From Clostridiales bacterium (GTDB taxonomy: Bacteria > Bacillota > Clostridia > Oscillospirales > Acutalibacteraceae), in contig JAAVYX010000186.1 of assembly GCA_022791355.1 (NCBI GenBank), forward strand, positions 1 to 8,489: 8,489 nucleotides of DNA. Reading direction: 5' to 3'. Numbering within the stretch: position 1 is the stretch's first letter; each line of letters starts with the position of its first letter. Under the pieces are notes generated by a model that saw nothing but the letters and a program-made list of their open reading frames with translations, did not search any database and had not been told where the DNA came from. A program made the position numbers and the translations under genes. This document shows positions 1 to 4,323 of the stretch, one piece after another.

Positions 1-23
1 GAGACTCCCTTCCCAGACGACAC

Positions 24-62
24 AGAGGGATCCGCCCTCTGGACTCCCGCCCTACGGGGTCC
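24..62. repeat. Two tandem hairpins
   Basis: Two inverted repeats lie back to back. The first has perfect 6-bp arms, AGAGGG (24-29) and CCCTCT (35-40), around a 5-base loop. The second pairs GGAC-CCCG (41-49, with one bulged T) with CGGG-GTCC (55-62) around a 5-base loop. No T-run follows on either strand, so this does not look like a simple intrinsic terminator. Tandem hairpins of this kind suggest a structured RNA or a palindromic intergenic repeat. Confidence 0.4.
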
Positions 63-335
63 CTCCCGGTTCGTTTTCCTTTTACTTTACCATCTTCCCC
101 TCAAGTACTGGCTGCCTCTCTTTCGCTTCCCGCCAGCAGCTGCTAACAGGTTTTCCCACTGCCGGCAAATCTGTGATTCCTTATACTCTCGCAGCTCTGA
201 ACCGGGTCGGCTGCGACTTGGGTTCGGGGACTCCAGATTTACTTTTGATCTGCTTTCCTCTTGTTTTCTGCATCAAAACTTTTTTACGCCGCGCTGCACT
301 TGACAATTTGACCAAGGTAAAAGAAGGGGTCTGGA

Positions 336-356
336 GGCGCAGGTAGAGCCTGCGCC
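336..356. repeat. Perfect 8-bp GC-rich hairpin
   Basis: GGCGCAGG (336-343) and CCTGCGCC (349-356) form a perfect 8-bp stem with a 5-base loop. The 3' side overlaps GCGCCGGGT (352-360), which is the exact reverse complement of ACCCGGCGC at 427-435. Two mutually exclusive pairings are therefore possible, as in a switching leader or a multi-stem RNA. No T-run follows it directly on either strand. Confidence 0.45.
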
Positions 357-471
357 GGGTAGAGGATGTTTTAGCGCCGGGACCATAGCGCTGCTAGATT
401 CGGTTTTGGAGAAATTCAATAGGGAAACCCGGCGCGACGTCTCACTCTTGTCTAAACAAAGATAAGGCAAT

Positions 472-485
472 AGGCTGCGAAGCCT
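472..485 (+). other. Hairpin with GCGA (GNRA) tetraloop
   Basis: AGGCT (472-476) and AGCCT (481-485) form a 5-bp stem closed by GCGA, a GNRA tetraloop in the plus-strand RNA. GNRA loops are typical of structured RNAs, so this gives slight support to the idea that the plus strand here is transcribed into a folded leader. The stem is short and could be chance. Confidence 0.3.
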
Positions 486-504
486 CATTCCCAGCCCCGG
501 CATA

Positions 505-530
505 TAAAAAAACCGCCCCTGGCGGCTTTA
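505..530. terminator. Possible weak terminator hairpin before plsC
   Basis: CCGCC (513-517) and GGCGG (521-525) form a 5-bp GC stem with a 3-base loop, with seven A on the left side and CTTTAT on the right. Read on the minus strand this is a textbook small terminator (GC stem followed by seven T), but no minus-strand gene feeds it. Read on the plus strand the T-run is weak. It could attenuate transcripts entering plsC, or fold next to the ribosome binding site, whose AAAGGAG begins 7 bases after the stem. Confidence 0.3.
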
Positions 531-531
531 T

Positions 532-538
532 AAAGGAG
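532..538 (+). promoter_or_regulatory. Ribosome binding site of plsC
   Basis: AAAGGAG lies 8 bases before the ATG at 547 and fixes the plsC start. No -35/-10 pair of good quality was found in the 250 bases upstream; the best candidate (TTGTCT at 448-453 with TAGGCT at 471-476) is poor. Confidence 0.7.
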
Positions 539-546
539 CGTTTGCC

Positions 547-1296
547 ATGACGGCGTATTACCGCACCGTCCGTACCGTAGGCTGGCCGCTGACCAAGCTG
601 ATCTTCTGGTTTAGGAGCCACCGGCGGGAGAATATCCCGAAGGAGGGCGGCTTTATTCTATGCTGCAACCACACCTCCTATCTGGACATCGCCTTTCTGG
701 TGCTGACCTGTAAGCGGCCCATTTACTTTATGGCCAAGGAGGAGCTCTTTGCCAATCCCTTTATGGGCTGGTTCTACCGTCATATGGGCGGCTTTCCCAT
801 CAAACGGGGAGGCGGGGACACGGCCGCTATGGAAAAGGCGGAGGAAATCGTCCGCCGGGGGGATATTTTGGGTATCTTCCCCGAGGGCACCCGCACCAAG
901 GACCCGCAGGGCCGGCCCATGCGGGCCAAGTCCGGCGTGGCGGTCATCGCCGCGGCCACAGGGGCCGACGTACTACCGGCGGCCATCAACTATCACGGAC
1001 GGGTCAAGCCCTTTCGGCGCATCGACGTTACCTACGGCGATATGATTTCCAATAAGCAGCTGCATATAGAGGAAAATTCCCGGGCCGATTTAAAGCGGGC
1101 GACCAATACGATCATGGGCGCGGTGACCGCGCTGTGGGAGGGTATGGGCGGCCCCGGACCAGAGCAGGCCGCGGCAAAAGAGACGCTGGAATCTCCCAAA
1201 ACAGGGGCGGCCGAAGGGGCCCGGGCGGCCGGTCCGGACGGCGAAGGACAGGTTGCATCCGCACAGGAAACCCAAGTCCCGGAGGAAGACAAATGA
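547..1296 (+). CDS. plsC: 1-acyl-sn-glycerol-3-phosphate acyltransferase (PlsC/LPLAT family)
   Basis: Transfers an acyl group from an acyl carrier (acyl-ACP in most bacteria) to the sn-2 position of lysophosphatidic acid, giving phosphatidic acid for membrane phospholipids; it acts at the inner face of the membrane. The 249-aa product has the family's two hallmark blocks: the catalytic HX4D motif (H42 and D47, in NHTSYLD) and the substrate-binding FPEGTR at 111-116, with the related FPIKRG region at 83-88. A hydrophobic stretch near residues 8-22 may help membrane attachment. The last ~50 residues (about 200-249) are a low-complexity Ala/Gly/Glu/Pro tail beyond the usual domain end. The start is fixed by AAAGGAG 8 bases upstream. 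Its TGA overlaps the ATG of the ispH fusion (ATGA), which points to translational coupling in one operon. Confidence 0.93.
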   Translation: MTAYYRTVRTVGWPLTKLIFWFRSHRRENIPKEGGFILCCNHTSYLDIAFLVLTCKRPIYFMAKEELFANPFMGWFYRHMGGFPIKRGGGDTAAMEKAEEIVRRGDILGIFPEGTRTKDPQGRPMRAKSGVAVIAAATGADVLPAAINYHGRVKPFRRIDVTYGDMISNKQLHIEENSRADLKRATNTIMGAVTALWEGMGGPGPEQAAAKETLESPKTGAAEGARAAGPDGEGQVASAQETQVPEEDK

Positions 1297-3356
1297 GCCG
1301 GCCTACCGTAACCCTGGCCACAACGGCGGGGTTCTGCTTTGGGGTCAACCGGGCGGTGGAGATGGTTTACAGGCTGCTGGGCGAGGGAAAAAAGGTCTGT
1401 ACCTTGGGGCCGATTATTCACAATCCCCAGCTGGTGGCCGAGCTTGCGGCCAGAGGCGTGCGCACCCTGGAGCGGCCCGAGGAGGTCCTGCCCGGCGAGA
1501 CTCTGGTCATTCGCTCCCACGGGGTGGAACAGGCGGTCCATGACCGGGCGGCGGCGCTGGGTATTTCGATAGCCGACGCCACCTGTCCCTATGTGGCTAA
1601 AATTCACCGGATTGTGCGGGAGGCTTCCGCCGCCGGCCGGACGGTGCTTATTGCCGGAGACGCGGCCCATCAGGAGGTGCTGGGCATCCGGGGGCATTGT
1701 CAGGGGCCCTCCTATGTGTTTCAGACCCCGGAAGAGCTGGAAGGGCTGGCAAAAGAACACCCTGCGCTGGCTGCTGAACCGGTTACGGCCGTCGCCCAAA
1801 CCACCTTTCACGCTGAAATCTGGGCCGCCTGCCAAAAAACTTTGAAAAAAGTGTATACAAACGCGATTCTTTTTGATACAATATGTAATGCAACTGCCGC
1901 GAGGCAAGAAGAGGCCGCACAGCTGGCCGCCCATTCCGATCTGATGCTGGTAATCGGGGGCAGGCGCAGTTCCAATACGGCCAAGCTCCGGGACGTGTGC
2001 GCCGCCCTGTGTCCGCGTACCTTCCTGATTGAAACCGCCGCCGAGCTTCCTGCAGAGGCCGTCCGGCAGGCTGTCTCTATCGGTGTTGCAGCGGGCGCTT
2101 CAACGCCTGCGGGTATAATAAAGGAGGTACTAAAAACTATGTCCGAGATTTTAAACACTGTCGAGGGCAGCGACGCGGCCGTTACGCCGGCCGAAGAATC
2201 GAAAGCCGTGGAAGCGGCGGAGGCTGTTGCCGAGAAATCGTTCGATGAGATGACCTTTGAGGAAGCCCTGGAGGCCTCTCTGAACAGTTTAAATACAGAT
2301 CAGAAGGTCCGCGGCGTGGTGCTGTCGGTCAGTCCCACCGAGATTCAGGTGGACATCGGCCGCAAGCAGACCGGTTATGTTTCCCAGAGCGAGTATTCTT
2401 CCGATCCGTCGGTCAAGCTGCAGGACGAGGTCAAGGTGGGCGACGAGCTGAACCTGATCGTGATGCGGACCAACGACCAGGAAGGCACCGTTATGCTGTC
2501 CAAGCGCCGGTTTGACGCTATCGCCGGCTGGGACAAGGTTGTCGCCGCCAAGGACAGCGAGGAGATCCTGGAGGGCGTCGTTTCCGAGATTATCAAGGGC
2601 GGCCTGATCGCCGTCACCGAAAATGTACGGATATTCATCCCCGCCTCTCAGGCCACCCTGTCCCGGGGCGAGCCGCTGGAGGAGCTCAAGGGCAAGAAGG
2701 TCCGCTTCCGCATTATCGAGATCGGCCGGGGCCGCCGTGCCATCGGTTCCATCCGTTCGGTGCTGCGGGAGGAGCGCAAGGTGCTGGAGGATAAGTTCTG
2801 GGAGCAGGCCGAGGTAGGCCAGCACTACAACGGCGTGGTCAAGTCCCTGACCAGCTACGGCGCTTTCGTCGACCTGGGCGGCGTGGACGGTATGATTCAC
2901 ATTTCCGAGCTGTCCTGGTCCCGGGTCAAGCATCCTTCCGAGGTTGTGAACGTAGGCGATACCGTAGAGGTATACATCAAGGATATCGACACCGAGAAAA
3001 AGAAGATTTCCTTAGGCTTTAAGAAGGCCGAGGACAATCCCTGGGAGATTCTCAGCCGGGATTATCCGGTGGGTACCGTAGTCAAGGCCACGGTGGTGAG
3101 CATGACCGCTTACGGCGCCTTTGCCCGGGTCATCCCCGGTATCGACGGTCTGATCCACATTTCCCAGATTGCCGACCGCCGCATCGAGAAGCCGCAGGAC
3201 GAGCTGTCTATCGGTCAGGAGATCGAATGCAAGATCATCGCCATCGACTTTGACCGTAAGCGGGTCAGTCTGTCCATCCGTGCGCTCATCGAAGAGCCGG
3301 CCGGCGAGGCCGTCTCGGCGGAGGAGATTTCCGTTGCGGAGGCCGACGCTGAGTAA
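1293..3356 (+). CDS. ispH: Fusion: 4-hydroxy-3-methylbut-2-enyl diphosphate reductase (IspH) + 30S ribosomal protein S1
   Basis: A 687-aa protein. Residues 1-~282 are IspH, the [4Fe-4S] enzyme that reduces HMBPP to IPP and DMAPP in the last MEP-pathway step. The three cluster cysteines are present (C15 in GFCFGV, C98 in ATCPYV, C198 in TICNAT), with H43, H126, catalytic E128, the TT pair at 170-171, SSNT at 226-229 and GAST at 268-271. After an acidic linker (about 285-333) come four S1 RNA-binding domains at about 335-405, 424-492, 508-577 and 592-663; the last two are the most canonical (SYGAFVDLGG, AYGAFARV). S1 helps mRNA bind the 30S subunit. Such fusions are known in Clostridia. The start at 1293 has GGAGGAAG (1281-1288) and overlaps the plsC stop by 4 bases; the frame is open further upstream to 1134, but that would lie inside plsC and lacks a binding site. 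The fusion junction carries an internal binding site and ATG, listed separately. Confidence 0.95.
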   Translation: MSRPTVTLATTAGFCFGVNRAVEMVYRLLGEGKKVCTLGPIIHNPQLVAELAARGVRTLERPEEVLPGETLVIRSHGVEQAVHDRAAALGISIADATCPYVAKIHRIVREASAAGRTVLIAGDAAHQEVLGIRGHCQGPSYVFQTPEELEGLAKEHPALAAEPVTAVAQTTFHAEIWAACQKTLKKVYTNAILFDTICNATAARQEEAAQLAAHSDLMLVIGGRRSSNTAKLRDVCAALCPRTFLIETAAELPAEAVRQAVSIGVAAGASTPAGIIKEVLKTMSEILNTVEGSDAAVTPAEESKAVEAAEAVAEKSFDEMTFEEALEASLNSLNTDQKVRGVVLSVSPTEIQVDIGRKQTGYVSQSEYSSDPSVKLQDEVKVGDELNLIVMRTNDQEGTVMLSKRRFDAIAGWDKVVAAKDSEEILEGVVSEIIKGGLIAVTENVRIFIPASQATLSRGEPLEELKGKKVRFRIIEIGRGRRAIGSIRSVLREERKVLEDKFWEQAEVGQHYNGVVKSLTSYGAFVDLGGVDGMIHISELSWSRVKHPSEVVNVGDTVEVYIKDIDTEKKKISLGFKKAEDNPWEILSRDYPVGTVVKATVVSMTAYGAFARVIPGIDGLIHISQIADRRIEKPQDELSIGQEIECKIIAIDFDRKRVSLSIRALIEEPAGEAVSAEEISVAEADAE
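1874..1882 (+). promoter_or_regulatory. Candidate internal extended -10 promoter inside ispH
   Basis: TGATACAAT is a full extended -10 (TGN plus TACAAT) inside an AT-rich island (about 1841-1890) of an otherwise GC-rich gene. No good -35 lies 16-18 bases upstream (the hexamer there is TATACA), but extended -10 promoters can do without one. A start near 1890 would give an mRNA with a leader of about 250 bases before the internal S1 start codon. The bases encode the conserved LFDTICN block around cysteine C198, so part of the match is imposed by the protein, although the codons chosen are unusually AT-rich for this gene. Confidence 0.3.
2121..2141 (+). promoter_or_regulatory. rpsA: Internal Shine-Dalgarno and in-frame ATG at the IspH/S1 junction
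   Basis: AAGGAGGT (2121-2128), a perfect anti-16S match, is followed 10 bases later by ATG (2139-2141), in frame with the fusion. The ATG is codon 283, right after the IspH domain ends and before the acidic linker of S1. Initiation here would give a free four-domain S1 of 405 aa. The same bases encode Lys-Glu-Val in the fusion. The simplest reading is that separate ispH and rpsA genes were joined when the ispH stop was lost, while the rpsA start signals stayed. Whether it is still used cannot be told from sequence. Confidence 0.6.
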
Positions 3357-3389
3357 TTTGGCGTATAGAATGGAAAAGTAAAAAGAAAC

Positions 3390-3443
3390 AGCACCCCATT
3401 TGTTAGACAGTAAGGGATACTATCTAATGAGTGGGGCGCTTTT
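3390..3443 (+). terminator. Long hairpin terminator after the ispH-rpsA fusion
   Basis: The arms 3390-3412 and 3418-3440 pair over 23 positions (18 Watson-Crick, 3 G-U, 2 mismatches) around a 5-base loop, AGGGA. The stem includes a CCCC/GGGG block near its base and is followed by TTTT (3440-3443). It begins about 33 bases after the stop codon, a normal place for the end of the operon. The A-rich left flank makes it a possible terminator on the minus strand too. The stem is longer than most intrinsic terminators. Confidence 0.8.
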
Positions 3444-3569
3444 CTATACCGGAAGGCGCGCTGCCATGGAAAGATTTTTCGCTTATGCAAAAACGGACGG
3501 CTTTGCGTGCGGACCTCCCCTTCTTTAGACTGCTTTGGGCGGGAACACATGGTTAACGTATGATTTATA

Positions 3570-3588
3570 TTGACCGGCATGCCGTCAA
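3570..3588. promoter_or_regulatory. Palindrome TTGA-C-CGGCATGCCG-TCAA
   Basis: The core CGGCATGCCG (3575-3584) is a perfect 10-bp palindrome, flanked by TTGA (3570-3573) and TCAA (3585-3588), with only C3574 breaking full symmetry. Sites of this shape are commonly bound by dimeric regulators. There is no gene near enough to say which promoter it would control, and it could be chance. Confidence 0.3.
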
Positions 3589-3692
3589 TCGAATTTTTGA
3601 AGAGCTTTTGGCTCTGTGCAGGCGACAGTTCCTTTCGGCCGCTTAACCATTTTTTAGCGGAATATTCTCTAACTTTTTGGGACCATTTCGGG

Positions 3693-3722
3693 TTGCCTGT
3701 ATGCCATGTCCTGTGTTATACT
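3693..3722 (+). promoter_or_regulatory. Candidate sigma-70-type promoter with extended -10
   Basis: TTGCCT (3693-3698), an 18-base spacer, then TATACT (3717-3722) preceded by TG one base upstream (3714-3715). A start near 3729 would give either a leader of about 215 bases ahead of the receiver gene or a small RNA. It is upstream of, and separate from, the promoter at 3864. Confidence 0.45.
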
Positions 3723-3838
3723 TTCACGCATAGAGGTTTTGTACTTCGCGGCTGCGCGTCCCTGTGACGGCGCGGCTTGTATGAGCATATCCATATCTTT
3801 TCGTCACCTTCTCAACCGGTTGGCCGAGGATATAACGG

Positions 3839-3853
3839 CGGACGGCCCGTCCG
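3839..3853. promoter_or_regulatory. Perfect inverted repeat upstream of the -35 (candidate operator)
   Basis: CGGACGG and CCGTCCG form perfect 7-bp arms around a single C. The centre (3846) is 18 bases ahead of the -35 box at 3864 and about 53 bases ahead of the expected transcription start, a common place for an activator site. A second short palindrome, CAACCGGTTG, lies at 3813-3822. The regulator that might bind is unknown; no DNA-binding protein is encoded in this window. Confidence 0.45.
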
Positions 3854-3863
3854 TCTGTTAGAC

Positions 3864-3892
3864 TTGATTTTATTGTGATTCTGTTTTACAAT
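3864..3892 (+). promoter_or_regulatory. Promoter of the receiver/kinase operon
   Basis: TTGATT (3864-3869), an ideal 17-base spacer, then TACAAT (3887-3892): four of six and five of six matches to the sigma-70/SigA consensus, in an AT-rich patch. Transcription would start near 3899, giving a leader of about 47 bases before the receiver gene's ATG at 3946. This is the best promoter in the window. Confidence 0.65.
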
Positions 3893-3909
3893 AAATCCTA
3901 CAAGGATTT
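3893..3909. repeat. 7-bp inverted repeat at the expected transcription start
   Basis: AAATCCT (3893-3899) and AGGATTT (3903-3909) are perfect arms around ACA. The repeat covers the predicted start site, so it could act as a repressor operator or be partly included as a 5' hairpin in the RNA. The arms are AT-rich and short, so chance is possible. Confidence 0.35.
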
Positions 3910-3945
3910 GGAAAATCTTTATAGAATACTGGGGGAGGCTATGTT

Positions 3946-4323
3946 ATGCAGACGCGGATTTCAGTAAAGCGTATTTTAGTTGTGGACGACGACTCGATGA
4001 ATTTGGTAAGGACTAGGATGATCCTGGAAAAGACGTATGACGTGCTGCTTACGGAATCAGGCGCGCAGGCGCTCGAGCTGCTCAAGCGGGAACAAATAGA
4101 TTTGGTTCTTCTCGACATTGAAATGCCCGAAATGAACGGTATCGAGACGTTTGAGCAAATGCGGGCTTGTTCGATTGAGGTTCCGGTTGTTTTTCTGACG
4201 GCTTCGGGCGAACGGGAGGACGTGTTGGACGCGATCAAGCTGGGAGCGAAAAATTATCTGAAAAAGCCTTTTAATCCGCAGGAACTGCTGAAACGGGTTG
4301 CAAAGGAGCTTGAGGGTAAATGA
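3946..4323 (+). CDS. Single-domain response regulator (CheY-like receiver)
   Basis: A 125-aa protein made only of a receiver domain. The acidic pocket (D14, D15), the phospho-acceptor D57 (LLDIEMPEMNG), the switch threonine T85 (FLTAS) and the conserved lysine K107 (LKKPF) are all present, so it should be phosphorylatable. There is no output domain: it must act by protein contact, as a shuttle in a phosphorelay (like Spo0F), as a phosphate sink, or on a partner encoded elsewhere. GGAGG (3934-3938) sits 7 bases before this ATG; another ATG at 3941 is out of frame and too close to the binding site. The TGA overlaps the ATG of the hybrid kinase by 4 bases, which strongly suggests they are translated together and work as partners. 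A good promoter lies 54 bases upstream. No recognised gene name. Confidence 0.92.
   Translation: MQTRISVKRILVVDDDSMNLVRTRMILEKTYDVLLTESGAQALELLKREQIDLVLLDIEMPEMNGIETFEQMRACSIEVPVVFLTASGEREDVLDAIKLGAKNYLKKPFNPQELLKRVAKELEGK

Larger units (their letters stand above)
1..546. other. Non-coding leader region with several hairpins
   Basis: This stretch upstream of plsC holds no gene I can support. The plus strand has stops in all frames. The minus strand is open over about 490-90 apart from one TGA at 273-275, but the open frame lacks a ribosome binding site and its translation (rich in Ser, Arg and Pro) resembles no family I know. Several stable inverted repeats lie within it and are listed separately. 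A cmk gene often precedes plsC in Firmicutes, but no cmk is seen here. The composition and hairpin density would fit a dispersed intergenic repeat, a structured RNA or the debris of a mobile element; I cannot choose between them from sequence alone. Confidence 0.5.
3444..3945. other. Intergenic region between the housekeeping and signalling operons
   Basis: About 500 bases with no supported gene. A short plus-strand frame starting at TTG 3570 (65 codons) has no ribosome binding site and a Phe/Cys-rich translation without family resemblance. The region contains two candidate promoters (3693-3722 and 3864-3892) and several palindromes (3570-3588, 3813-3822, 3839-3853, 3893-3909), listed separately where useful. 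The density of symmetric sites suggests a regulated control region for the receiver/kinase operon, possibly with a small RNA. Confidence 0.6.

Noticed and set aside
300..305. TTGACA as a -35 box in the plsC leader
   Set aside because: No -10-like hexamer lies 15-19 bases downstream; the region there is G-rich.
1..546. tRNA, riboswitch, group II intron or CRISPR in the left leader
   Set aside because: I see no cloverleaf arms, no conserved riboswitch core, no group II domain V signature and no regularly spaced direct repeats.
2114..2119. TATAAT directly before the internal S1 ribosome binding site, as a -10 box
   Set aside because: A start about 7 bases downstream (near 2126) would cut off most of the Shine-Dalgarno, and the nearest -35-like TTGCAG (2086-2091) is 22 bases away. 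The bases encode a run of the IspH C-terminus.
2289..2933. Long minus-strand frame of 214 codons opposite the S1 domains
   Set aside because: It is antisense to well-conserved S1 domains; its translation mirrors GC-rich codon bias and has no family resemblance.
3570..3767. 65-codon plus-strand frame from TTG in the spacer
   Set aside because: There is no ribosome binding site, the composition is Phe/Cys/Leu-rich and unlike the neighbours, and it begins inside a palindrome.
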